Under the pieces are notes generated by a model. It saw only the letters and a program-made list of their open reading frames with translations, was not told the origin of the DNA and did no database searches. A DNA stretch of 36,064 bases, from the NCBI GenBank assembly GCA_964560875.1, contig CAZLMW010000084.1, positions 1 through 36,064 on the forward strand. The letters are read 5' to 3'. Shown one piece after another: positions 16,939-24,359 of the stretch (position 1 is its first letter; every line of letters starts with the position of its first letter). The position numbers and the translations under genes are program-made. Source of the stretch: CAZLMW01 sp964560875 (lineage in GTDB: Bacteria; Myxococcota_A; UBA9042).

Positions 16939-17877
16939 ATGGCGTCCTTGAACGACCGCACATTCGACAGACAGGCTTGGATTCGTCTCGCGATGGTCGC
17001 GTCCGTGTTCGCGATAATCGGCGGCGGAGTCTACGCGTCCGCCGTCGCGCACCACGAGTTTGTGCAGAAGCCGCGCATGATGAAGTCCCGCCACAGCGAA
17101 CCGGTCGGAACCCCCGGCATGGCGACCACGCAAATCACCAGGATGGGTTCCGAAGCGGTGCCGGTGCTGCTCGACGACATCAAACAAGACAAGCCGATGG
17201 CGGAGCGCCAAAAGTCGCTCGAAATGCTGTCTGGAATCGACGATCCCCGCGTGCTACCGGCTTTGGTCAAGACGCTTGGTGACGCTGACGTTGGGATGCA
17301 GCTGTCCGCGGTCGCTGGTCTTGCCCGTCGCGGCAAGCCGGATGCTTTCGACGCGCTCTGGAAACTCAAAGACCATGAATCGGACCTCATGCGCCATCGC
17401 GCCTATGTCGCCCTGGGCCTGGTCGCCGACCAATCCCAGATTCCACGATTGCTGGACGAGGCGGACAAGAGCGCCGGCAAGGATCGCTACCTGCTGTACT
17501 GGGCCGCCGGATACACGCAGCGACGCCAGGACGCCGCGAAGAAAAGTGAGTACGCGCGCCCGGTGGCTGCGCCGATCCCCGAGAACCCGCCTGGCGAGAG
17601 GAAGCTGCGCGCGGAGATCGCCGAGATGAAGCGGCGCATTCGCGACAAGGAAGGCAACCGCCAGGAGCTCGCCAAGGAGCTGGCGCGGCTGACCTCCGTG
17701 GCGTTTACGACCTGGGACTACGGCAAGCAGCTGGCGCACCAGACCATCGCCATCAACGGCCCCGGCGCCATTCGCGGCCTCGCCCGGATCGACGAAGATC
17801 CCAAGCCGCCCGCGCACATGGAACCGCTGCGCATCGACAAGAAAGCCAAGGCAAATGCCGCGCCGTCGCTGCCCTGA
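16939..17877 (+). CDS. Membrane-anchored HEAT-like repeat protein
   Basis: This 312-residue protein has one N-terminal transmembrane segment (about 15-36, IRLAMVASVFAIIGGGVYAS) and a soluble, probably periplasmic, helical region. Residues about 70-180 contain HEAT/PBS-like helical repeats: AVPVLLDDIKQ, RVLPALVKTLGDADVGMQLS, AVAGLARRGKPDAFDALWKL, MRHRAYVALGLVADQSQIPR. A charged coiled-coil-like stretch follows (AEIAEMKRRIRDKEGNRQ, about 232-250). Such repeats are protein-protein scaffolds. A good GGGAGG ribosome-binding site precedes the ATG. A promoter may lie at 16843-16870 (TTGCTA, 16 bp, TTACCT), which is weak. No partner is evident except the membrane protein following it, which has its own promoter-like motif. 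Confidence 0.7.
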   Translation: MASLNDRTFDRQAWIRLAMVASVFAIIGGGVYASAVAHHEFVQKPRMMKSRHSEPVGTPGMATTQITRMGSEAVPVLLDDIKQDKPMAERQKSLEMLSGIDDPRVLPALVKTLGDADVGMQLSAVAGLARRGKPDAFDALWKLKDHESDLMRHRAYVALGLVADQSQIPRLLDEADKSAGKDRYLLYWAAGYTQRRQDAAKKSEYARPVAAPIPENPPGERKLRAEIAEMKRRIRDKEGNRQELAKELARLTSVAFTTWDYGKQLAHQTIAINGPGAIRGLARIDEDPKPPAHMEPLRIDKKAKANAAPSLP

Positions 17878-17933
17878 CCACGCCTTGTCCGTCGAGCGGC
17901 ACGACTGAATCCCGCGATTCGAATCGATGGAAC

Positions 17934-17958
17934 CTGCGGGGCAGCCATTTCCCCGCAG
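17934..17958. terminator. Perfect 8-bp hairpin near promoter
   Basis: CTGCGGGG (17934-17941) and CCCCGCAG (17951-17958) pair perfectly around a 9-nt loop. It lies 57 nt after the HEAT-like gene and ends 5 nt before the -10-like TAGACT. It could be an intrinsic terminator with a poor T-tract, or an operator palindrome occupying the spacer/-35 region of the next promoter. Confidence 0.5.
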
Positions 17959-17963
17959 TCTGC

Positions 17964-17969
17964 TAGACT
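17964..17969 (+). promoter_or_regulatory. Putative -10 element TAGACT
   Basis: GCTAGACT precedes the GTG-initiated gene at 18018 by about 50 nt. No good -35 is seen at the expected distance because the hairpin occupies that position. Confidence 0.35.
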
Positions 17970-18017
17970 ACGGCGCTCGCGCGACGACCCCTCGCAGTCG
18001 CGCTCCGGGAGGCACAC

Positions 18018-18950
18018 GTGGCAAGTTCGGATGGAAGCAAGATGGTCGTCGCTGGCATCGGCCTGTTGGTCGTCGCATCGGTGATCGGCGGCATCTTCGT
18101 CTTCAGCAGCGAACCCTCGATCGACGAGGGCTCCGACGAAGGTTCCGAGACAGCGGCTGAAGGGGCTGAAAGCGCCACGTCTGGCGGCAAGAAGGCGACG
18201 AAGGTGCTGCGCGAGAAGGCCGAAGCCGCGGAAGGCGAAGAGGGCGAAGGCGGTACCAAGGAGATGGCGCTACCCGGCGCGCTCCCCAAACTCAATGTGG
18301 CCGAGTCCAGCGATCCGCCGTCCGCCGGCGCAACCGAACCGGCGCAACCTGAAAGCATCGACGGCAAGCCGATCGAAGAAGCGATCCAGCTGCGCGTCGC
18401 GGGCAAAGCCAACAACGTCGGGCAGAAGTGCCTCAAGTCGGTCCGCCAGAAGTTTCCGGGGGCCGGCGGACGCTTCAAGCTCAAGATGATGATCGGCCCC
18501 GGCAGCGGCGGCGCGACCGTGGTCAAAGACATCGGCGTCGAGCCCGGTAGCTCCAGCGGCCACCCCGAGCTGCTGGCGTGCTTGGATCGCGAGCTGATGC
18601 GCATGAACTTGGAGCTGCCCGAAGGCAAGGAAGGCGTGGTCAAACACGAGTTGACGATGGGCACTCCGCCGGCCGCCGCGGGAGGAGAAGCCGCCGCCGC
18701 CGCCGCCGCCGCTGCCGCTGCCGCTGGCACCCCGAACGAAGAACTCCCGCCTGGTGTCGAGCCCCACATCCCTGCGCCGGGTGAAGCCGTGCCGCCGGGT
18801 GAAGCGCCGGCCGAGCCGGCTGCGGGCGGACCGGGTGAGGCTCCACCAGCCGGTGGTGAGCCGCCTGCTACGCCCCCGCCGGGCGCGCCTCCACCCGAAG
18901 AGGTTCCGCCAGCGGAGGTGCCCGCCGAGCCGGGCTCTGGGCCGCGTTGA
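18018..18950 (+). CDS. Single-pass protein with AgmX-like domain and Pro-rich tail
   Basis: This 310-residue protein starts at GTG with a GGGAGG ribosome-binding site. A transmembrane segment (about 9-30) is followed by a Glu/Gly/Ala-rich acidic linker to about 90. A compact domain at about 120-220 reads IQLRVAGKANNVGQKCLKSV, then FKLKMMIGPGSGGATVVKDI and LLACLDRELMRMNLELPEG. This layout (K-x-C, then a GxVxxVxIxxxG-type strand, then xxCLxxxLxxxxFP) resembles the AgmX/PglI C-terminal and TonB-like domains common in Myxococcota, a pattern-level comparison. A run of twelve Ala codons follows, then a Pro/Glu-rich tail. It could span the periplasm or act as an envelope adaptor; the function is not established. 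Confidence 0.65.
   Translation: MASSDGSKMVVAGIGLLVVASVIGGIFVFSSEPSIDEGSDEGSETAAEGAESATSGGKKATKVLREKAEAAEGEEGEGGTKEMALPGALPKLNVAESSDPPSAGATEPAQPESIDGKPIEEAIQLRVAGKANNVGQKCLKSVRQKFPGAGGRFKLKMMIGPGSGGATVVKDIGVEPGSSSGHPELLACLDRELMRMNLELPEGKEGVVKHELTMGTPPAAAGGEAAAAAAAAAAAAGTPNEELPPGVEPHIPAPGEAVPPGEAPAEPAAGGPGEAPPAGGEPPATPPPGAPPPEEVPPAEVPAEPGSGPR
18690..18725 (+). repeat. GCC/GCT trinucleotide run (poly-Ala)
   Basis: Seven GCC codons followed by alternating GCT/GCC codons give twelve consecutive alanines within the Pro-rich membrane protein. It is prone to slippage in whole codons. Confidence 0.85.
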
Positions 18951-19077
18951 TCGCCACAAAACGTCACAGGCGTTGCGCTGTCGATCCGCGGGCTTGAAAT
19001 CGACTCAGGTGCGGCCTGCGGGTTGCGGGACGCGTCGCGACCGTGCGATCGTAGCGCCGCTTCCGTGGGAGGATCGC

Positions 19078-19788
19078 ATGCCGCGAGTGCTGTTGGTCGA
19101 TGACGATATTCGCCTGGGCCACCTTCTTGAGCGCCTGTTCAAGCCCGAGGGGCTTCAGGTCGAGCTTGTAACGGACGGCTTGCAGGGCGTGCGCCGGGCG
19201 ACCGGCGAAGTCTTCGACCTCGTGATCCTCGACGTGATGTTGCCCGGCATCGATGGCTTCGAAGCCCTGCGCAGGATCCGCGCGGTGTCCCAGGTGCCCG
19301 TGGTGATGTTGACGGCGAAAGGGACGGACAACGATCGCATCGTGGGCTTGGAGCTTGGCGCGGACGACTATCTGCCCAAGCCGTTCAACCCCCGCGAGCT
19401 CGTGGCACGCGTCAAGGCGGTCCTGCGACGGTCGGACACCTCGTCCAACCAGCCGCGTCGGCCCGATATCCTCGCGTGCTCCGGGATCGAGATGGATCCA
19501 GCGCGCCGGGAAGTCATCGTCGGCGGCGAAAGCGTTCACCTGACCACGACCGAATTCGACCTGTTGCGTTGCTTCATGAAGCACCCGGGCCAGGTGCTGT
19601 CGCGCGATGCGCTGATGGACATGCTCCGAGGCGTTGGCTATGCGGCCTACGACCGTTCGATCGATGTGCACGTGAAGAACCTGCGCGCCAAGATCGAGGA
19701 AGACCCGCGCAATCCCAAGCGCATCAAGACGGTTTGGGGCACGGGTTACATGCTCGCCGCGGATGACGGCGACGCGCCTGCGGCGTGA
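19078..19788 (+). CDS. OmpR/PhoB-family response regulator
   Basis: This 236-residue DNA-binding response regulator has an N-terminal receiver with acidic Asp9/Asp10, phospho-acceptor Asp52 (LVILDVMLPG), Thr79 and Lys101 (LPKPFNP). A C-terminal winged helix (about 140-230) includes LTTTEFDLLRCFMKHPGQVL and the RSIDVHVKNLRAKI recognition-helix segment, ending in VWGTGYML. Subfamily flavour is CpxR-like. The start ATG has a strong GGGAGGA site; an upstream in-frame extension to 18754 overlaps the previous gene and is not coding. It overlaps the kinase gene by 4 bp, so the two are translationally coupled and form a cognate pair. Target genes are not evident. Confidence 0.92.
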   Translation: MPRVLLVDDDIRLGHLLERLFKPEGLQVELVTDGLQGVRRATGEVFDLVILDVMLPGIDGFEALRRIRAVSQVPVVMLTAKGTDNDRIVGLELGADDYLPKPFNPRELVARVKAVLRRSDTSSNQPRRPDILACSGIEMDPARREVIVGGESVHLTTTEFDLLRCFMKHPGQVLSRDALMDMLRGVGYAAYDRSIDVHVKNLRAKIEEDPRNPKRIKTVWGTGYMLAADDGDAPAA

Positions 19789-20990
19789 CCACAACCACCG
19801 ATCCAGCGCCTTCGGGTGCAACGCCTGGCCCAACGGTCGGCGTCGACGAACCCCATCGTCTGCGCGACTGGCTGCTCGGGCGCCTTGATGGTGTCTCGCT
19901 GGCTATCAGCCTCGTCGGCCTGATGACGATCGCCGCGTCCGCTGTCCTGCTGGTGCGGGTAGCTGGACCGATCGATTGGCTTGGCCTGAGCGGCGTCATC
20001 TTGGCGCTGCTGCTGCTCTCAGCGGCCGCTCTCATCGGTCATTTTGTCGTTGTCGCCCTGGCCCGGCAGCGCTACCACGAACGCCTCGCCGCCATGCGCG
20101 AAGCCGCCAAGTTGCTGGGGCATGGTGACTTGTCGGTCGCCGCTCCCATCGCGGGTGACGACCTCGGCAGTGTGGGCCACTCCCTCAACCAGCTCGCCAC
20201 GCGGATGGGGCGGATGATGCAGGCGCAGCGCGACTTGCTGTCCGGCGTCTCACACGAGCTCCGCTCACCGATCGCGCGCATCGACGTGGCGCTCGAGCTG
20301 CTCAGCATGGAAGGCGTCGACGAAGCCGAAAAGGCCGAGCTCATCGGTGGTATTCGCGAGGAAACGGCGTTGCTCGAACGACACATCTCGCGATTGCTCG
20401 AAGCGCAACGGGTCTCCACCAAGCGGGTTCTGCTCAAGAGGCGCCCGCTGGTGCTCGACAAGCTCGTCGCCAAGGTCATCGATCGCGAACGGCTGCGTTT
20501 GTCCAAGCTCGGCTGGCAGGTCGAGACCCAACTGGAAATGGGCGACCGCGAGGTCCTGGGCGACGACAATGCGCTCGATCGCGTGCTCTCGACGCTCGTG
20601 GAAAACGCCATTCGACACGCGAGCAAACCGGAAGGCGACGACGAGCCCTCGCAGCTACGCATCGAGACCCAGGCGACCAAGCTCGGCGCGGTCATCCGCG
20701 TGATGGATCGCGGCCCAGGCCTCACCGACGAGCAATGCGCGAGCGTCTTCGAGCCGTTTTTCCGCATCGACAAGTCACGCAGCACCAAGACCGGCGGCAC
20801 CGGGCTTGGCATGTTCCTCGCGCGACAGATTTGCGAGGCACACCGAGGTCATGCGCGCGCCCAACCGCGCCCGGGCGGCGGGCTATCTGTGGTGTTGACG
20901 CTCCCGATCCGCGGCCAAAAGGAGCTGAAGGAGACGCTGCGGGTCGAAATGGACGCCGAGCAACTCGACAGACTCGTCGCCGAAGCGTAA
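19785..20990 (+). CDS. Sensor histidine kinase
   Basis: This 401-residue inner-membrane kinase is paired with the preceding regulator. It has two transmembrane helices (about 38-58 and 66-92) with only a short loop between them, so there is little or no periplasmic sensor domain. A HAMP linker (about 93-150) follows, then HisKA with H-box SHELRSPIARI (His157). The HATPase_c domain has N-box LVENAIRHA, G1 DRGPGL, F-box EPFFRID and G2 GGTGLGMFLAR. The short loop suggests it senses the membrane itself or a partner protein. Start is GTG overlapping the regulator stop (GTGA). The C-terminus adds a short tail after the ATPase core. All catalytic motifs are intact. Confidence 0.92.
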   Translation: MTTTTDPAPSGATPGPTVGVDEPHRLRDWLLGRLDGVSLAISLVGLMTIAASAVLLVRVAGPIDWLGLSGVILALLLLSAAALIGHFVVVALARQRYHERLAAMREAAKLLGHGDLSVAAPIAGDDLGSVGHSLNQLATRMGRMMQAQRDLLSGVSHELRSPIARIDVALELLSMEGVDEAEKAELIGGIREETALLERHISRLLEAQRVSTKRVLLKRRPLVLDKLVAKVIDRERLRLSKLGWQVETQLEMGDREVLGDDNALDRVLSTLVENAIRHASKPEGDDEPSQLRIETQATKLGAVIRVMDRGPGLTDEQCASVFEPFFRIDKSRSTKTGGTGLGMFLARQICEAHRGHARAQPRPGGGLSVVLTLPIRGQKELKETLRVEMDAEQLDRLVAEA

Positions 20991-21065
20991 ACGGCTCACT
21001 CCGCCCGGTATTTCGGCCCAATCGGCCCGGTGCTGGCGCTGATCCCGTTGCCTGTTCCACTCTGC

Positions 21066-21071
21066 TACCTT
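21066..21071 (+). promoter_or_regulatory. Putative -10 element of leaderless transcript
   Basis: GCTACCTT places a -10-like TACCTT exactly 6 nt before the ATG at 21078, so transcription would begin at or next to the start codon. There is no Shine-Dalgarno sequence between them. Confidence 0.4.
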
Positions 21072-21077
21072 GCTGTC

Positions 21078-21947
21078 ATGACCACTACGCTGCACGGATT
21101 CTCGGTCGACGTTGAGGACTGGTTTCACATCCTCGATTGCGAGGGGGCGCCCGACACCCAGTCCTGGGAAGGCCTCGAAGACCGCGTCGCACACGGCACA
21201 ACCCGCGTGCTCGACCTGCTCGACAAACACGGTCACCACGCCACCTTCTTTGTACTCGGCTGGGTCGCGAGTCGGCATCCGGAGTTGATCGCAGACATCG
21301 TCGGCCGCGGTCACGAGATCGGGTCGCACGGACACACCCATCAGCTGGTCAACAGCCTCGACCGCGACGCTTTTTTGCGCGACCTCGACCGCTCTCTCGA
21401 CGCCATCAGCAAGGCTGCCGGCCGCGACGTGAAGGCCTTTCGGGCGCCCGGCTTTTCGATCGGGCCGTCGGAGAATTGGGCGCTCTCGGGCCTGGCTTCC
21501 CGCGGCATAACGGTCGATTCTTCCTTGTTCTTATCGCGGCGCGCACACGGCGGCTATCCCCTTGAGCGGGTCCGCCCTTTCGTGATCGAATTCCCGGACG
21601 GCAAGTCGCTGCTTGAGGTCCCGGTCGTGCCGTTTTCAGCCGGCGGCGCCGCGTTGCCATACTCCGGTGGCGGCTATTTGCGGCTCCTGCCCACGCCGGT
21701 CCTCGACGCCTTCTTTGCCCGCGCAGATGCCGCCGCGGAGCCCGCGATCGCGTACCTGCACCCGCGCGAACTCGATCCGCTGCAGCCGCGCATGGATCTG
21801 CCCGCGTGGCGAGCGTTCAAGTACTACGTCGGCCTTCGCTCCGTTGACCGCAAGCTCGAGGCGCTCTTTTCACGCTACCGGTTTGGCACCCTGTCCGAAG
21901 TCGCCAGCGCCGCTCGACTCGACGAGCCGTTGCGCGTCGCCGCCTGA
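21078..21947 (+). CDS. NodB-type polysaccharide deacetylase (DUF3473-like)
   Basis: This 289-residue carbohydrate esterase family 4 protein resembles the deacetylases linked to PEP-CTERM/XrtA exopolysaccharide loci. Visible motifs are FSVDVEDWFH (Asp11 and Asp14 region), SHGHTH (His84, His88; metal ligands), FRAPGFSIGP at about 121-130 (motif 3), and a DUF3473-type C-terminus with AYLHPRELDPLQPRM. It would remove N-acetyl groups from a polysaccharide. No signal peptide is visible, so it may act at the cytoplasmic face or on a precursor. The ATG at 21078 is chosen because the conserved NodB start follows at once; an upstream in-frame start at 21030 would precede the -10-like motif. It is first in a tight gene group with the FadL-like protein, an unknown protein and mutY. 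Confidence 0.88.
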   Translation: MTTTLHGFSVDVEDWFHILDCEGAPDTQSWEGLEDRVAHGTTRVLDLLDKHGHHATFFVLGWVASRHPELIADIVGRGHEIGSHGHTHQLVNSLDRDAFLRDLDRSLDAISKAAGRDVKAFRAPGFSIGPSENWALSGLASRGITVDSSLFLSRRAHGGYPLERVRPFVIEFPDGKSLLEVPVVPFSAGGAALPYSGGGYLRLLPTPVLDAFFARADAAAEPAIAYLHPRELDPLQPRMDLPAWRAFKYYVGLRSVDRKLEALFSRYRFGTLSEVASAARLDEPLRVAA

Positions 21948-21953
21948 AGCCCG

Positions 21954-23303
21954 ATGCCCGATCGCCGTGCCCGTCAACCGGGAGCCATTCGCCCCCTGAT
22001 CGTCCGTTTGCTCGTCATAATTGCGGTCGTCCCGCTGGCCAATGACGCCGTCGCGAGCACGCTCCACCTGTACGGCGCCGGCGCGCGCAGCATTTCCCTG
22101 GCCGGTAGCGATGACGCTGACGCCCGCGACTATCTCGCCACCTGGGCCAATCCGGCCAACCTCGGCTCGACCAAGGGCGTTCACTTCGGCATCGGTACGC
22201 ACATCATCTGGCATCGCTTTCAGATCGACCGCGTGGCTGGCGAATCGACCTACCCAACCGCGTTGCCCAACGGCCTTGGGCTCGGTCACATCGGGGTCTC
22301 CTCCCCGATCGGCGGCATCTTCAACAACAAGCTGGGCATTGGCATCCATTTGCACATCCCGATGTCCGGACCGACCCGCATCGCGGCGCGCGACCACCGC
22401 ACACCTCAGCTCGCCATCTACGACTCGATCGAAAACCGCCTCGCGGTCATCTTTGGGTTCGGCGCACGACCGCTGGGTTGGTTGTCATTTGGCGCGGGAC
22501 TTCAGCTGCTTGCGTCGTTGGACGGACGCGCCGATTTTGCCCTCTCGATTCTCGACCGACGCTTTACCCAGCGTTCGCTGCACATCGACCTGTTCAGCGC
22601 CGTTTCGCCCATCGCGAGCATCGCCATTCACCCCACTGACGCGACGCGCATCGCCATCATTTACCGAGCCGAATCATCGGTGCGTTTCGAGCTTCCCGTG
22701 GTGGTCGACATCGAACAGGTGGGGACCTTGCGATTTCGCGTACAGGGCGAGGGCCTTTACACCCCCGACCAAGTCGAGCTCGCCGCGAGCCATCGATTCA
22801 ACGCCGCGTGGACCGCATTTTTCGCTGCGACGTGGGCCCGCTGGAGTCAGTTGCCGCCCATGGCGCCGAAGATCGACCTCGACATCAGCGACGTATTGTT
22901 CGCGGCCGACGGCACCGACGAAAAGCTCATCGTGGTGCGCAACCGCCCGGTGCCGATGGGCGCAAAGGATATCATCGTGCCTCGCGTGGGCGCGCAGTGG
23001 CGGCCCAACGCCACGGTTTCTGCTCGACTTGGTCTACGATTCCGCCCGACGCCGCTGCCCAAGGCTGATGGTTCTGCGAACTACCTCGATGCGCCCGCGT
23101 GGACCCTGGCCACCGGGCTCGGTTTCGTGCTCGTGGACAGAGATCAAAAGGACCGCAGCCCGCTCGCGATCGACCTGGCGTTGGGCTGGACCCAACTGCA
23201 GCGGCGGACGGTTACCAAACGCGACCCCAACGATCCCGTCGTCGCCACGTCATTGCACGGTCACAACGTCCGCTTCGCAGCGACGCTCCACCACGATTTC
23301 TAG
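21954..23303 (+). CDS. FadL/OmpP1-like outer-membrane protein
   Basis: This 449-residue protein has a signal peptide (hydrophobic core about 16-28, cleavage near DAVAS) followed by LYGAGARSISLAGSDDADAR and TWANPANLGSTKGVHFGIGT. This is the N-terminal signature of FadL/OmpP1/TodX-type barrels (an aromatic-Gly start, then NPA-x-L). Alternating amphipathic strands run to the end, LRFRPTPLP and TLATGLGFVLV being examples, and the protein closes with FAATLHHDF, a terminal Phe strand. FadL proteins import hydrophobic compounds; the substrate here is unknown. It starts 6 nt after the deacetylase stop, so it is co-transcribed, which may point to a role with the exopolysaccharide or lipid-like ligand. 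No strong ribosome-binding site is seen. Confidence 0.8.
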   Translation: MPDRRARQPGAIRPLIVRLLVIIAVVPLANDAVASTLHLYGAGARSISLAGSDDADARDYLATWANPANLGSTKGVHFGIGTHIIWHRFQIDRVAGESTYPTALPNGLGLGHIGVSSPIGGIFNNKLGIGIHLHIPMSGPTRIAARDHRTPQLAIYDSIENRLAVIFGFGARPLGWLSFGAGLQLLASLDGRADFALSILDRRFTQRSLHIDLFSAVSPIASIAIHPTDATRIAIIYRAESSVRFELPVVVDIEQVGTLRFRVQGEGLYTPDQVELAASHRFNAAWTAFFAATWARWSQLPPMAPKIDLDISDVLFAADGTDEKLIVVRNRPVPMGAKDIIVPRVGAQWRPNATVSARLGLRFRPTPLPKADGSANYLDAPAWTLATGLGFVLVDRDQKDRSPLAIDLALGWTQLQRRTVTKRDPNDPVVATSLHGHNVRFAATLHHDF

Positions 23304-23348
23304 TGGCCTTGGCGCGGGTTCGCCGACGTTGAGCCGTTTGGCAACCGG

Positions 23349-24353
23349 ATGACAAATGCGCCGCACCGACCCATCCTGCGCGCCGTGAACGTCATCCACC
23401 CCACCGACCCCGACACCCGCCCCGGGCCGCTCGCAGTCGCGACCGCTTCGGCCGTGCTCGCGGTGTTCATCGCGTCGTTTGCGTGGGTGTTCCTGCAGGC
23501 CCGGTCGCGCGCTGACAACTCGCCAGGCGACGTCGATCTCGCCGCCGCGGAGCGTCTGTTGACCGCTGAAGTCAAAGCAGGCGACGCGTTTGCGATCATC
23601 CCGGGTTGGGCGGCGGCACAGCGCTGGCGATTCGCCCGGGTTTGGCGCGACAAGGGGCTGAGCTTCGAAGACGCCATGCAGTTTGGGGATCCGCTGGATA
23701 GCTGGGACGTCGACGGCTTCAAGCGCCTTTGGATCCTCACGACTCACGGTCATGACGCCGGCCTCGATGGCGCTGGTCTTGGCCCGGTCGTCGCCCACCA
23801 CAGCTTGGGGCACGGCACCGCCCTGACGCTCGTTCGCGTGAAGCCGTCCCGCACGGTCTTCGATTTCCGCGAGCGTCTCCTCACCGCTGCGGTCACCCGC
23901 GTCTCCAAGGACGGCAAGGTCGAAAAGTGCAGCGCCGGCGTGCGCCAAGACTGCTCGGGCGAATGGTGGCGCGATGTCTACGAGGGGATGCACGAGGTCG
24001 GCAATACACGTCGTCGCTGCCTCTTCGTGCAGCCATATCCCAGCGAGGGCGAGCTGCACATCGAATACACCGACCTGCCTCCCGGCGACGCGCTCGAGGG
24101 CCGATTCGGCAACCGCTTGTGGGCCGTACGACACGACTCGGGCTCGGACGTCGTGTTTCGCGTGCTCGTCGCTGGCAAAGAGCGGTTCAAGCTGCAGATC
24201 GCCCGCGACGACTTCCGGTGGCACAAGTGGCGGGTGAAACTGCGCGCATCCGAACGAAAACAGGACGTCACGTTCGTTGTTTCCGCCGTCGATGTAAGCT
24301 GGCGACAGGCCTGTTTCGACGCCCGCCTGCTCGGCCGCAAACCCAACAAATAG
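23349..24353 (+). CDS. Membrane-anchored protein of unknown function
   Basis: I do not recognise this 334-residue protein. It has one transmembrane segment (about 29-49, AVATASAVLAVFIASFAWVF) near the N-terminus, so most of it should be periplasmic. Next come a helical stretch with DAFAIIPGWAAAQRWRFARV and then two beta-rich parts. The C-terminal part (about 215-325) holds LHIEYTDLPPGDALEGRFG, VVFRVLVAGKERFKLQIARD and FVVSAVDVSWRQACFDARLL, suggesting a carbohydrate-binding-like beta-sandwich, an inference from pattern. Two Cys (KCSAGVRQDC) could form a disulphide. It sits 45 nt after the FadL-like gene and 6 nt before mutY in the same operon. Its juxtaposition with a deacetylase hints at envelope glycan work. 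Confidence 0.6.
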   Translation: MTNAPHRPILRAVNVIHPTDPDTRPGPLAVATASAVLAVFIASFAWVFLQARSRADNSPGDVDLAAAERLLTAEVKAGDAFAIIPGWAAAQRWRFARVWRDKGLSFEDAMQFGDPLDSWDVDGFKRLWILTTHGHDAGLDGAGLGPVVAHHSLGHGTALTLVRVKPSRTVFDFRERLLTAAVTRVSKDGKVEKCSAGVRQDCSGEWWRDVYEGMHEVGNTRRRCLFVQPYPSEGELHIEYTDLPPGDALEGRFGNRLWAVRHDSGSDVVFRVLVAGKERFKLQIARDDFRWHKWRVKLRASERKQDVTFVVSAVDVSWRQACFDARLLGRKPNK

Positions 24354-24359
24354 CCGCCG

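Noticed and set aside
22021..23352. A 443-codon frame overlapping the FadL-like gene on the same strand
   Set aside because: Its composition is Ser/Arg/Pro-rich as expected of a shifted frame, while the other frame has a signal peptide and FadL motifs.
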